A DNA stretch of 58,847 bases from a virus. Shown in pieces: positions 23,835 through 30,607 of the stretch (the first letter of the stretch is position 1; every line of letters starts with the position of its first letter). Location of the stretch: positions 1 to 58,847 of IMG/VR virus record IMGVR_UViG_3300044796_000233, one strand, 5' to 3'. The notes under the pieces are model-generated. The model was given only the letters and a program-made list of their open reading frames with translations. It did not search any database and was not told the DNA's origin. The position numbers and the translations under genes were made by a program.

Positions 23835-24250
23835 TATGCGGCTTTCTTAAGATAGGAAGAAAATTTTTCGGACATGGCTTCAAACCATCCGAGATTGGTG
23901 TTGCAGCGGAAGCATAGTAACCCTCTAACATAACCTGTTTTATGACAGTGATCTACAGCTAAAACGCACGGCTTTCCTTGTTGCGGATCAATTTTTACTT
24001 CTGGATTCCCACAAATAGCACATAAACCACTCTGTCTATCATGCAGTTCATTGTAAAGTTTATAAGCTTCTTCTACAGATAAATGAGGAAAGTATTTTCT
24101 CCTCAATCTTTGCTTCCTACTTTTTAACTTAAATTCTTCTTTAGAATACAGATATTTTTCTTTCTGTTTTCTAAGTACTGTCTCCTTATTTTTCTTGTAG
24201 TACTCCTTGCGATATAGCTTATCGTAATTTTTCTTGTCTTGCTTATCCAT
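23834..24250 (-). CDS. Endonuclease VII-like nuclease
   Basis: A 138-residue protein with a very basic N-terminus (about 60 residues, many KxK) and a C-terminal endonuclease VII domain: GLCAICGNPEVKI, LAVDHCHKTGYVRGLLCFRC, NTNLGWF. The Cys4 zinc site and the DHxH active site are complete. It could resolve recombination branches together with the adjacent RecA-like protein, as T4 endonuclease VII does, or be a mobile nuclease. The presence of related genes elsewhere in this genome favours mobility. Confidence 0.85.
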   Translation of the reverse strand: MDKQDKKNYDKLYRKEYYKKNKETVLRKQKEKYLYSKEEFKLKSRKQRLRRKYFPHLSVEEAYKLYNELHDRQSGLCAICGNPEVKIDPQQGKPCVLAVDHCHKTGYVRGLLCFRCNTNLGWFEAMSEKFSSYLKKAA

Positions 24251-24638
24251 TATAACTACCTGATTTGCTTATACCTCTGAACCATAAATGAGCTTCATTA
24301 CAGATATCGTACTGTCTTTGTAACTCTTCTCTAATCACTTCTGCGTCGTCGTATGATGCCTCCTCCCCTCCCACTAACTCGCTTGTATTTACTAGGTCCT
24401 CAAGCTGGCCCTCTGTCGGACGCTTGTCTGATTTACTGACCGCATCTATACGTAAGGCTGATCTTATCGCTTTCACGCCACGCTTACGGAACCTACGATC
24501 TTTATCCGCTTTCGCAAGCTCCACTGAGATGGCATTCATGATGTAGAGACATTTTCCCGCCAGTAGTTCCGCCCTGTCAATTCGAACTCCGGATTCAGCT
24601 GCCTCTTGGATGTCTTTAATTAATTCCTCGTACGTCAT
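24243..24638 (-). CDS. Unknown helical protein of the early region
   Basis: A 131-residue, mainly helical and charged protein (MTYEELIKDIQEAAESGVRI, LYIMNAISVELAKADKDRRFRK, VIREELQRQYDICNEAHLWF). I recognise similarity only to generic phage proteins found next to recombinases. It overlaps both neighbours by a few bases. A recombination-accessory role is a guess from position. Confidence 0.55.
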   Translation of the reverse strand: MTYEELIKDIQEAAESGVRIDRAELLAGKCLYIMNAISVELAKADKDRRFRKRGVKAIRSALRIDAVSKSDKRPTEGQLEDLVNTSELVGGEEASYDDAEVIREELQRQYDICNEAHLWFRGISKSGSYNG

Positions 24639-24925
24639 AGTTTCACCGGTCTGAAAAATTTAACGTTGTCTCCTGAATGGAACAAGTGCAGCAGCAGATA
24701 TAGGTACTGCGCTTGGGAGTAGTCCAAAGTAATTTTGTCCTCATGGATTGTTAAAACGCCAGTTACATCGAGACCATCCCCGGTGTCTACTAAGGTGGCG
24801 GCAACTTTACCTTGCGTTTGTTCAGTCCATTCGGAACCTTCGTAGTACAAAACGCTCTTGTCCTCTACTTTGACAAGTTTGAAATCAACACGTCCGTTCG
24901 ATTCGATCAGATAGGTCTTTTTCAT
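24635..24925 (-). CDS. Unknown early protein
   Basis: A 96-residue protein with alternating strand-like segments (YLIESNGRVDFKLVKVEDKS, VLTIHEDKITLDYSQAQYL) and a helix LYLLLHLFHSG near the end. No motif is recognised. It overlaps the gene upstream as ATGA. It lies in the run of small genes directly behind the divergent promoter region, a typical place for early host-modifying proteins. Confidence 0.55.
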   Translation of the reverse strand: MKKTYLIESNGRVDFKLVKVEDKSVLYYEGSEWTEQTQGKVAATLVDTGDGLDVTGVLTIHEDKITLDYSQAQYLYLLLHLFHSGDNVKFFRPVKL

Positions 24926-25197
24926 TTACCTTTTTCCTCGAGCAGTTGGCAAATATAAGAAGTTTTCAGACGGATAGCTTTTTTCGCTTCAACATACGGA
25001 GCATTAAGATCACGCGCCGTAGCACGTGCAGCTTGTAGTCCTTCGTCCTCATCCTTGGTCTTTTCTACCTCCTCAAGGCCCTTAGCTAGCTGTACGATGC
25101 GAGCTTCTAGAGCAGTTGCGTCCAGAGACGCTACCTCATCAAAAAACTCAGGCATTTCTTTTTGGATCCGAACCGCAAGTGACTTCTTTTCTTTCAT
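24922..25197 (-). CDS. Small coiled-coil-type early protein
   Basis: A 91-residue, helical and highly charged protein (EEVEKTKDEDEGLQAARATARD, PYVEAKKAIRLKTSYICQLLEE). The pattern resembles small conserved phage proteins near recombination genes. No biochemical role is known to me. It overlaps the following gene by 4 bases and has a GGAG site. Confidence 0.55.
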   Translation of the reverse strand: MKEKKSLAVRIQKEMPEFFDEVASLDATALEARIVQLAKGLEEVEKTKDEDEGLQAARATARDLNAPYVEAKKAIRLKTSYICQLLEEKGK

Positions 25198-25206
25198 ATA
25201 GGCTCC

Positions 25207-25686
25207 TTAGAATTGTAGACCGACACTAGCTCCGTATGTCCCGGAACTGAGACCAAATACACCGATGGTGATTGGACCGAGGACCGCCTTGGTGACTGCG
25301 CCACCGTAAACAACAGTGGCGGGACCTAGACCGTTAGTAAGATTTACACCGGAGAGGACGGAAACGGTCAAGGGTTGATTGCTTTTCGTTACTTCTTTAC
25401 TTTTGTCTGTTGTCTTACTCACGGTATCAGTGTCCATGGAATCGACATGCTTGTCAACATCCGTCGTAGTCGTAGTGGTGACTGTTTTTGAACCGTCAGG
25501 CTTTGTTTTCTCGACCTTCACCGTCTTGCGGTGAGCTTCGGTGTCAGCCTGAGTGGTATCGGTCTTTTTTTCTACCTCCACGGTTTTAATTTCAGTTTTG
25601 ATCTTGTATGGCGCTGCGTAGTAGCCGGTAGCGAACGCTGCGGCGATTAAGACTACACCTACGGTTACCTTAGTCTTCGTTGTCAT
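25207..25686 (-). CDS. Membrane-anchored Thr-rich protein
   Basis: A 159-residue protein with an N-terminal membrane anchor or signal (KVTVGVVLIAAAFATGYYAA), then a long Lys/Thr/Asp-rich segment (TKPDGSKTVTTTTTTDVD...) and a Gly/Val-rich C-terminus (ITIGVFGLSSGTYGASVGLQF). This shape recurs in unassigned proteins of many phages. It probably projects into the periplasm. A role in the host envelope is possible; the order differs from known spanins, which lie in the lysis cassette. Confidence 0.55.
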   Translation of the reverse strand: MTTKTKVTVGVVLIAAAFATGYYAAPYKIKTEIKTVEVEKKTDTTQADTEAHRKTVKVEKTKPDGSKTVTTTTTTDVDKHVDSMDTDTVSKTTDKSKEVTKSNQPLTVSVLSGVNLTNGLGPATVVYGGAVTKAVLGPITIGVFGLSSGTYGASVGLQF

Positions 25687-25843
25687 TTTCTTCCTCAGCC
25701 GACATGCTCAAAAGCTCTATGGCTTGTTCCTTAGTTATTAAAGGGGTTCCGTGGCCGATCACAGTCACACCGTCTTCTCCTAATATCTCGGGACCTAATA
25801 ACAGCTCAGTAATAAGCTGTATTCGTCCGGCTGCTGTACTCAA
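25670..25843 (-). CDS. Small acidic protein (TTG start)
   Basis: A 57-residue protein starting at the TTG at 25843, which overlaps the TGA of the upstream gene (TTGA) with AAGGAGAG at the right distance. A longer frame from 25873 lacks such support. The sequence is hydrophobic in the middle (RIQLITELLLGPEILGEDG) and ends in AEEENDNED. No family is recognised. It overlaps the next gene by 17 bases. Confidence 0.55.
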   Translation of the reverse strand: MSTAAGRIQLITELLLGPEILGEDGVTVIGHGTPLITKEQAIELLSMSAEEENDNED

Positions 25844-26001
25844 TGTAACTCTCCTTGTAGTTCCGCAAGCCAAGATTCCACAGCTTCCTCAGAAGGAAAA
25901 AACTTAACCAGGGCTTGTTTCTTTTTGTAGTCCACCGCGGTGAATACTGCTATCCACTGCCCCTCCACCTGGAACGTGTCTCCTTCAACCGGTAGCTTCA
26001 T
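25840..26001 (-). CDS. Small protein, possibly an SH3-like fold
   Basis: A 53-residue protein from ATG 26001 (a GTG at 26034 is also possible). MKLPVEGDTFQVEGQWIAVF is followed by KKQALVKFFPSEEAVESWL, which could be a small beta-barrel. It overlaps the membrane protein gene upstream by 17 bases and is coupled to the next gene. No function is recognised. Confidence 0.5.
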   Translation of the reverse strand: MKLPVEGDTFQVEGQWIAVFTAVDYKKKQALVKFFPSEEAVESWLAELQGELH

Positions 26002-26203
26002 CTTGAGACCCTTTTTTGGTTTTGATGTAGTCACGTAAATGTAGAGCTCCCAACACCGGGGTTAAGAGGGCGGCGACTGTCGCGGCGTCTATGCTACCCA
26101 TAGTCACAACATTAGCGCCTATCTTGATGCTAAGTCCAGCACAAAGTACTTTCAGAAGCACTACTGTCACCGTGGTGACGACTACGTATTCGTTAAGCTT
26201 CAT
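25985..26203 (-). CDS. Small two-helix membrane protein
   Basis: A 72-residue protein (ATG 26203; ATG 26215 and GTG 26218 are alternatives) with hydrophobic segments EYVVVTTVTVVLLKVLCAGL and ATVAALLTPVLGALH, ending in a charged tail (KTKKGSQDEATG). The second segment resembles one seen in small phage membrane proteins. It could be an early superinfection-exclusion or holin-like protein, but the position is not the lysis cassette. It overlaps the zinc-knuckle protein gene upstream by 11 bases. Confidence 0.55.
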   Translation of the reverse strand: MKLNEYVVVTTVTVVLLKVLCAGLSIKIGANVVTMGSIDAATVAALLTPVLGALHLRDYIKTKKGSQDEATG

Positions 26204-26366
26204 GCTTACAGCCATCACAACGTCTATCTATTGCATTCCAGTCGATAACACTTTTTTGGCACCTGATACAGATTCTGCGAAGGTGCAGATCCTTGATCGA
26301 CCATAGGTATGGATTTAATGCATCTCTAATTCTACTGGTATCGATAAATAGCATTGTCTGTTTCAT
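26193..26366 (-). CDS. 57-residue zinc-knuckle-like early protein
   Basis: The first gene of the leftward unit, with 57 residues: MKQTMLFIDTSRIRDALNPY... and a C-terminal C-x2-C-x12-C-x2-C pattern (RICIRC...RRCDGCKHEA) that could hold one zinc. TAGGAG lies 9 bases before the ATG. It sits directly behind the palindrome-embedded promoter at 26389-26418, so it would be among the first transcripts. It may be a regulator or inhibitor of a host protein; this is inference. Confidence 0.6.
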   Translation of the reverse strand: MKQTMLFIDTSRIRDALNPYLWSIKDLHLRRICIRCQKSVIDWNAIDRRCDGCKHEA

Positions 26367-26381
26367 AGATTACTGCTCCTA

Positions 26382-26459
26382 TTACAGTACTGTAACTAGT
26401 AGTTGTTTCAGAAGTCAAGAGCTATTAGTAACTAGTATTCTAGAATACTGTAACTAGTA
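26382..26459. repeat. Operator-like palindromes and direct repeats
   Basis: TACTGTAACTAGTA occurs at 26388-26401 and again at 26446-26459, with a partial copy (TAGTAACTAGTA) at 26426-26437. Two perfect palindromes overlap these: TTACAGTACTGTAA (26382-26395) and AGTATTCTAGAATACT (26434-26449). The arrangement brackets a promoter and suggests binding sites for a dimeric repressor or activator. No regulator gene with an obvious match was identified. Confidence 0.7.
26389..26418 (-). promoter_or_regulatory. Early leftward promoter inside operator palindrome
   Basis: Minus strand TTGACT (26413-26418), 18 bases, TACAGT (26389-26394). The -10 is inside the palindrome TTACAGTACTGTAA. The start site would lie about 15 bases before the ATG at 26366, leaving a leader with the TAGGAG site. 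A protein bound to the palindrome would block this promoter. Confidence 0.55.
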
Positions 26460-26502
26460 ACGCTTACCAAAAACCAGTAAACAACCAATCGCATACGGCT
26501 AA

Positions 26503-26569
26503 ATCAATTTACGAGATGCCGAAGGCATCGAAGTAGAATTGATCGGGTTGTTAAGGGCGGAGCCCTTAA
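26503..26569 (-). promoter_or_regulatory. Two-part structured leader element
   Basis: An outer stem ATCAATT (26503-26509) with AATTGAT (26537-26543), extendable through one bulge, encloses GATGCC-GAA-GGCATC (26515-26529). Beside it TTAAGGGC-GGA-GCCCTTAA (26551-26569) is a perfect 8-bp stem with a three-base loop. If the promoter at 26603-26630 is used, both lie in the 5' leader of the leftward transcript. There is no T run, so they are not simple terminators. Confidence 0.5.
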
Positions 26570-26602
26570 ATTCCCCATAAACGCTAACGCCCCCAGTAAC
26601 AG

Positions 26603-26630
26603 ATACTAGGTTATTGAAATTACTTGTCAA
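26603..26630 (-). promoter_or_regulatory. Second leftward promoter with palindromic -35
   Basis: Minus strand TTGACA (26625-26630), 16 bases, TAGTAT (26603-26608). The -35 lies within TTACTTGTCAAGTAA (26620-26634), a 15-base odd palindrome whose core ACTTGTCAAGT also occurs near 14146-14156. It would give a leader of about 230 bases containing stem-loops and operators. Confidence 0.5.
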
Positions 26631-26733
26631 GTAAAATCGTATAAACACTAAAAATAATTATATTGCGCCCAAAGCCCCGGTGTAGTACTGTTTAATCATG
26701 AACGGATACAAACAACATTTTTTAGGAGATAAT

Positions 26734-27312
26734 ATGCAGTACGTTAAGCTCACCGTAGTAGCCTTGGTTCTTTGTTATCTAGCAGCTGGTTGTGCTAAAA
26801 AGCAGACCACACCCACGGTGTCAGCACCGTGTACTGTGGTTGCCATCACCAACGGCGTTGAAATTGATTGTCCCGGTAGCGCTTCCCAGTACGTTTATAA
26901 CGGAACTCCCGGTGTAGATGGCGCTACTGGCGCTACTGGCGCTACTGGCGCTACTGGCGCTACTGGCGCTACTGGCGCTACTGGCGCTACTGGCGCTACT
27001 GGTCCGCAAGGTGCGCCAGGTTCTGATGCAGAGACGTGCCATATCACCGAGATTTATGGTGGCGTTAACCTTACCTGCGGTACAACATCAGTGATTATTG
27101 CTTCGTTGTCGGTAGTGCAACTATGCCTTGGTACACCGGCTTACCCTAGTGTTTTCGTTGAGGATGCTATTTGTATCAGTAATAGCCTGTTCGCGGTGTA
27201 TTCTACTAACGGAGGTTTCTTGACTTATATTCCACCAGGAGCGTATAGTAGTGAAGGAGTAGGTAGCCGGTGTGATTTCACGGTACTGCCTAACTGTCAG
27301 ATTCAGAACTGA
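26734..27312 (+). CDS. Collagen-like lipoprotein
   Basis: First gene of the rightward cluster. The ATG at 26734 follows TTAGGAGATAAT. The N-terminus has a lipoprotein signal ([16 protein letters not shown], with LAAGC as lipobox), so the mature protein would be lipidated at Cys. A short domain with two Cys is followed by a collagen-like tract of Gly-Ala-Thr triplets (nine exact DNA repeats, 26920-27000) and GPQGAPG. A C-terminal beta-rich domain of about 100 residues with several Cys follows. A phage gene product on the host surface suggests superinfection exclusion or host surface change; a virion fibre is less likely because of the lipobox. Confidence 0.75.
   Translation: MQYVKLTVVALVLCYLAAGCAKKQTTPTVSAPCTVVAITNGVEIDCPGSASQYVYNGTPGVDGATGATGATGATGATGATGATGATGATGPQGAPGSDAETCHITEIYGGVNLTCGTTSVIIASLSVVQLCLGTPAYPSVFVEDAICISNSLFAVYSTNGGFLTYIPPGAYSSEGVGSRCDFTVLPNCQIQN
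26920..27000 (+). repeat. Nine exact copies of a 9-bp repeat (Gly-Ala-Thr codons)
   Basis: GGCGCTACT is repeated nine times without a mismatch and codes the collagen-like Gly-Ala-Thr tract. Exact repeats of this length change copy number easily by slippage. A gain or loss of units is in frame and would only lengthen or shorten the stalk. Confidence 0.95.
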
Positions 27313-27318
27313 GGCTCT

Positions 27319-28149
27319 ATGAATACGTGGAACCAGAGAACACACGTCGTTGGGAAAGCATACGACTTAACTCAAGATAATTTTAATGCTGTAATTAGGA
27401 CAGTAGAGGAATTATTTGTGCGACTAGCGTCCTTAGACGAACAATTGTTGTGGAGCCTCAAAAATGAAGCTCAGTACAAAAAAGAGCTTCAGAATGTGTT
27501 TGCAGAAGCCACAGCAAGTAAGAAAATGGCGCTCGAGCAGCAGGAGCGGTACCGGGTTGCGATGAATGAGAGCAAGGCACTGGTCGAGCGCCTCTCCGCT
27601 ACGCAGCGCGAGCATGCCATTTGGGAGAAGTCGTCTCTTGTGCAGCTGACCCAAGAAAACGCTCGTCTTACTGAGGAGCGTCGCGAAATGGCCAAGCAAC
27701 ACCAGGAGGACGCGAGGCTATGGCAGATTGAACGTGGGCGCCTCACCGAGTGCGCCTCAGCTGAACACGAAAGATTTAGGCAGGCTCAGCTGCGGTGGGA
27801 CGAGGAGAGAAACCACCTGCGTGAGGTGCTTAGCGACTGTGAAGCGTTTTTGGCCACCGGTTGCACCGACGGTGAATCAGAGCACGTGGACCTATGGCGG
27901 CGGGTTACTGATGCGCTGATTAGGACTAAACAGCTAAATGCTGCGTCGGTGTCAGACGCGGATGGTCGCCAAGAGAAACATGCATGTAGCCCTGACGGGC
28001 TTGCGACCAAGTCGGTAGGGTGCAATCCACACGCAGCAAGTATTGAATCGACAGAGGTTCAGTTTGGCCGCTGCTTTTGTTGCGGCGGGTGGCGCGGTGT
28101 CGTGCGTCTAGCGATGGACGATTCTGAATCGGAGTCGTCAGATGGCTAA
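27319..28149 (+). CDS. Long coiled-coil protein
   Basis: A 276-residue protein. Residues about 45-180 are a continuous charged helix rich in Glu, Gln, Arg and Ala (QQERYRVAMNESKALVERL, RLTEERREMAKQHQEDARLW), clearly a coiled coil. The C-terminal 90 residues are of different character, with a CFCC cluster and an acidic Ser-rich end. No signal is present. ATG follows GAGG. It follows the lipoprotein gene with a 6-base gap. No function is recognised. Confidence 0.6.
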   Translation: MNTWNQRTHVVGKAYDLTQDNFNAVIRTVEELFVRLASLDEQLLWSLKNEAQYKKELQNVFAEATASKKMALEQQERYRVAMNESKALVERLSATQREHAIWEKSSLVQLTQENARLTEERREMAKQHQEDARLWQIERGRLTECASAEHERFRQAQLRWDEERNHLREVLSDCEAFLATGCTDGESEHVDLWRRVTDALIRTKQLNAASVSDADGRQEKHACSPDGLATKSVGCNPHAASIESTEVQFGRCFCCGGWRGVVRLAMDDSESESSDG

Positions 28150-28456
28150 ACAGACGCTTGTCATAAAAATAACCACGCCGGATGAAGGATATGGCGACAT
28201 ACACCCTGAGCTTATCTTGGCCGACTTTATGGGCAGTCCTCACGCCTTCGAGGTGGAGATTATGGAACACTCTGAACTGGACTGCGGTGACGACTGTGCG
28301 TGGACCAGGGGCGGCCAGTGCACTTGTGGCAAACAAAAGAAACGAATTCAGTCTGAGAAGGCATGTCCTGAACCCAGTCATAAAAGCTGCGGAAACGCCC
28401 TCTGCGAGACTCACTACCCAGCGCCGAAACAGTTCCGGAAGGAGAACGTCCGATGA
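28142..28456 (+). CDS. Small Cys-rich protein
   Basis: A 104-residue protein. The N-terminal half is a possible beta-rich fold (TLVIKITTPDEGYGDIHPEL), and the second half has many Cys (DCGDDCAWTRGGQCTCGK, ACPEPSHKSCGNALCETH), enough for one or two zinc sites. It overlaps the coiled-coil gene by 8 bases. No family is recognised. Confidence 0.5.
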   Translation: MAKQTLVIKITTPDEGYGDIHPELILADFMGSPHAFEVEIMEHSELDCGDDCAWTRGGQCTCGKQKKRIQSEKACPEPSHKSCGNALCETHYPAPKQFRKENVR

Positions 28457-28653
28457 TTCTATTTTGTATCGCCGGTGCCATCGCTCTAGTGGTTGGCCTG
28501 GCCATCGAAAACCCTCAGCGGTCCGGAGGAGCAACCATCGGTGCGGCCCTTTGCATTTGGCTCGCGATGGTCTTCTGGGAGTTAGCGATGGAGATCTGGC
28601 GAGTGCGCGTGGCGGAATTTAAAGGTCATACCCGGAAGGAGTTGACCAAGTGA
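28453..28653 (+). CDS. Small membrane protein
   Basis: A 66-residue protein with two hydrophobic segments (ILFCIAGAIALVVGLAI and ATIGAALCIWLAMVFWELAM) and a basic C-terminus (RVRVAEFKGHTRKELTK). It overlaps the preceding gene by 4 bases (ATGA). It probably inserts in the inner membrane as a hairpin. Role unknown. Confidence 0.55.
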   Translation: MILFCIAGAIALVVGLAIENPQRSGGATIGAALCIWLAMVFWELAMEIWRVRVAEFKGHTRKELTK

Positions 28654-28868
28654 CCAAGCAAGAGAGGCAGGCCCTGAACCAAGCACGAAAGGCACTGAAG
28701 TCTGTAAAGCAGTCGTTCGAGATTCTCTTCAGCCCGAGCCATTTTCCGCTCCCGCAAGATTCAATCGCGATGGGATGTGTAAAAGGAGTCTTCGTTTGTG
28801 TTCCGAACCAAGTGAATGAAGCCCTAGCCGCAATCGCAGTACTCCCCCAGAAAGGACGTGTTGAATGA
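28650..28868 (+). CDS. Small protein ending in a repeated cassette junction
   Basis: A 72-residue protein with a GTG start overlapping the preceding stop. It has a basic helical N-terminus (TKQERQALNQARKALKSVKQ) and a hydrophobic segment. It ends in KGRVE; the DNA for this end plus the next start (AAAGGACGTGTTGAATGA, 28851-28868) recurs almost exactly at the end of the next gene. No function is recognised. Confidence 0.5.
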   Translation: MTKQERQALNQARKALKSVKQSFEILFSPSHFPLPQDSIAMGCVKGVFVCVPNQVNEALAAIAVLPQKGRVE

Positions 28869-29110
28869 CCAATCGCGAAAGGGCGCTGAACATCGCCGAA
28901 TGCGAGCCTACGTACCTGGAGACGTTAATAGAGAACGAACTCGACGAAGCCGAGGCTCGCGGGAGAAAGGTCGGCCTCGAAGAGGCGGCTAAAGTCTGTG
29001 AATACCCATCCCAATTCGTGGACCCACTATTTGATTCTTGGAATAGAGGGCCAGAATACGTCCGCGAGGCGATTCGAAAACTCATCCCTCTCAAAGGACG
29101 TGCTGAATGA
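28865..29110 (+). CDS. Small protein with EAEARGRK helix
   Basis: An 81-residue helical protein with NELDEAEARGRKVGLEEAAK, a motif that reappears in the next gene product (ALNEAEARGRKAEGNRA). Such helices are common in small phage proteins of unknown role. The ATG overlaps the previous stop (AATGA) and AAAGGA serves as its ribosome binding site. Its own end carries the same junction sequence. Confidence 0.5.
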   Translation: MTNRERALNIAECEPTYLETLIENELDEAEARGRKVGLEEAAKVCEYPSQFVDPLFDSWNRGPEYVREAIRKLIPLKGRAE

Positions 29111-29517
29111 AATTCGATTACGCGTTCGTATTACGGGATACTCATGGCGATGCTGATGCAATTCAGCGCAGAGTCGACAAAGCCCTCAACGAAGCCGAGG
29201 CGCGCGGTAGGAAGGCCGAGGGTAACAGGGCGGTCGCCATTCTTAGAAATCAGGCTAAACGCGTTAGGCCGGGCACCCTTGTGAGTTATCACATTGCGGC
29301 TGAGGTCCTTGAGATCGAACTGAAAGAGACGAGTCCTCTCGGGAGTAAGTCAAATGGGGATAGGATAGAGCCATGGATGGAAGAGGTGTGGTTTATTGAG
29401 TGTCCGAAGTGCAGGCATGTCCACGACTTGGGGACCGGGGTTTGTTTTTCCAAGGAAGAGATGATGACCTGCGACGGATGCGAATATGAGTTTACGCTTG
29501 CACCACCAACGAATTAA
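29107..29517 (+). CDS. Small protein with C-terminal zinc ribbon
   Basis: A 136-residue protein. A helical region with EAEARGRK is followed by a linker and a zinc ribbon (FIECPKCRHVHDLG...MMTCDGCEYEF), CxxC pairs 24-30 residues apart. This could bind DNA, RNA or a protein. Start as for the preceding genes. It looks like a fusion of a cluster-typical helix to a ribbon domain. Confidence 0.55.
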   Translation: MKFDYAFVLRDTHGDADAIQRRVDKALNEAEARGRKAEGNRAVAILRNQAKRVRPGTLVSYHIAAEVLEIELKETSPLGSKSNGDRIEPWMEEVWFIECPKCRHVHDLGTGVCFSKEEMMTCDGCEYEFTLAPPTN

Positions 29518-29537
29518 TACCTTTCTGGGAGATGCTG

Positions 29538-29747
29538 ATGGGCAATGTCGTTCACATGAAAATCTTTGCCGAGGTTCCTACCTTCGGGAAACTGTGGGAC
29601 GTGCTTTGTGGATTTGAGGCGTGGAATGGAATTCTCATGACTGAGGACAGCGATGAAGTGACATGCCAAGAATGCACCCGGCGAGTCAAAGAGTGGCGTT
29701 GTAAACGAAAGAGTCCTATCCGGACTGAGTCGAAGGAGAAGAAATGA
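29538..29747 (+). CDS. Small Cys-motif protein
   Basis: A 69-residue protein from the ATG at 29538, with GGAG six bases upstream; the ATG at 29532 is too close to that site. It ends with VTCQECTRRVKEWRC and a basic tail. One Cys pair plus a further Cys may form half of a zinc site. No family is recognised. The end overlaps the next start. Confidence 0.5.
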   Translation: MGNVVHMKIFAEVPTFGKLWDVLCGFEAWNGILMTEDSDEVTCQECTRRVKEWRCKRKSPIRTESKEKK

Positions 29748-30061
29748 AAGCCTCAGACATACCCGACAAGCTGGTCTTAGAGTACCTGGCGAAACACCAA
29801 GGTTGTTGGAGCTGTTTGTTTGGGTTGCGATTTTACCCCGGTGACAGCGTTGTTGATAGGAATCTTCCGTTCGATGAACGAGGAGAGATGATCGTACCTC
29901 CTGGTACGCCGGATAAGGTCATGCACGCCAAGATGAAATCACTCTACCGTCGCGGTCTCGTCGGCGGTTGTGATTGCGGTTGTCGAGGAGATTGGGAAAT
30001 CACGGACAAGGGTCTGGCCTTAATCGGACAGCCCAGAACGAAGGAATACAGTGGTTACTAA
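29744..30061 (+). CDS. Winged-helix-like protein of unknown function
   Basis: A 105-residue protein. The N-terminus (IPDKLVLEYLAKHQGCWSCL) and the middle (VMHAKMKSLYRRGLVGGCDC followed by GCRGDWEITDKGLALIG) read like a winged helix: recognition helix, then a GDWEITDKG wing. Similar small proteins occur in phages of several bacterial groups. A DNA-binding role is inferred, not shown. Confidence 0.55.
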   Translation: MKASDIPDKLVLEYLAKHQGCWSCLFGLRFYPGDSVVDRNLPFDERGEMIVPPGTPDKVMHAKMKSLYRRGLVGGCDCGCRGDWEITDKGLALIGQPRTKEYSGY

Positions 30062-30084
30062 TACATACCTGCTTGGAGTGAATT

Positions 30085-30360
30085 ATGAGTTTTGAGGATT
30101 GGGCAGAAAGGCAACGCGGCAGTGGCGCTCTTAGGGTCCAGTGTGGTTATGAAATGCGCGCTGCCAGGGCCGCATGGGAGGCTGCAACTGAAGCTGCCGC
30201 GAAGGAATGCGACGATAGGGCGGCGGCACCGCAAACCGTCGCAAGTCCCGCCTACAAGGCAGGAGCGCGCGATTGTGCTATTTTCATACGCGGTAGCCTG
30301 AACCGGACCTATTCATCCACGCAGCAAGTCCCTCCGCAGGGAGTGCCAAAGGATGAGTGA
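30085..30360 (+). CDS. Unknown small protein
   Basis: A 91-residue Ala-rich helical protein (RAARAAWEAATEAAAKECDD) with a polar C-terminus. It has a GGAG-type site and overlaps the next gene by 8 bases. Similar Ala/Glu helices are frequent in the neighbouring gene products. No function is recognised. Confidence 0.45.
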   Translation: MSFEDWAERQRGSGALRVQCGYEMRAARAAWEAATEAAAKECDDRAAAPQTVASPAYKAGARDCAIFIRGSLNRTYSSTQQVPPQGVPKDE

Positions 30361-30607
30361 ACTTGAAAAGGCCGCAGAGGAATACGCGTCCCGCATCGAT
30401 AGTATGAATCAAGCTGACTGGGAAGCTGAGCGAGCATTCCTCGCCGGCGCCGCGTGGCAACGGGAAGCGGATGCGGTCCTTTGTGAAACCCTGGCTGGAA
30501 GCTGTGCCTACGATGCGAGCACGTCGAAATATCTTGCTGAGGACATCCGTAAGTCAATCGTGGCTCGGATTACTTCTCCTCGGACTGAGCCGGAGAAGAA
30601 AAAATGA
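30353..30607 (+). CDS. Unknown small protein
   Basis: An 84-residue helical protein (ELEKAAEEYASRIDSMNQAD, AFLAGAAWQREADAVL) with a short C-terminal basic end RTEPEKKK. The DNA for this end (CGGACTGAGCCGGAGAAG) is similar to the end of the gene at 29538-29747 and provides the ribosome binding site for the next gene. No function is recognised. Confidence 0.5.
   Translation: MSELEKAAEEYASRIDSMNQADWEAERAFLAGAAWQREADAVLCETLAGSCAYDASTSKYLAEDIRKSIVARITSPRTEPEKKK

Larger units (their letters stand above)
26460..26733. other. Divergent control region without genes
   Basis: Together with the operators this is the largest non-coding stretch (about 370 bases from 26367 to 26733). It holds a second leftward promoter, a pair of strong stem-loops and, near its right end, AT-rich DNA followed by the TTAGGAGATAAT site of the rightward lipoprotein gene. 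A rightward promoter is expected around 26614-26664 (TTGAAA and several TATA-like boxes), but no combination has ideal spacing. Confidence 0.6.

Noticed and set aside
26920-27000. CRISPR-like or satellite array
   Set aside because: The 9-bp units are uninterrupted codon repeats of a collagen-like protein, with no spacers.
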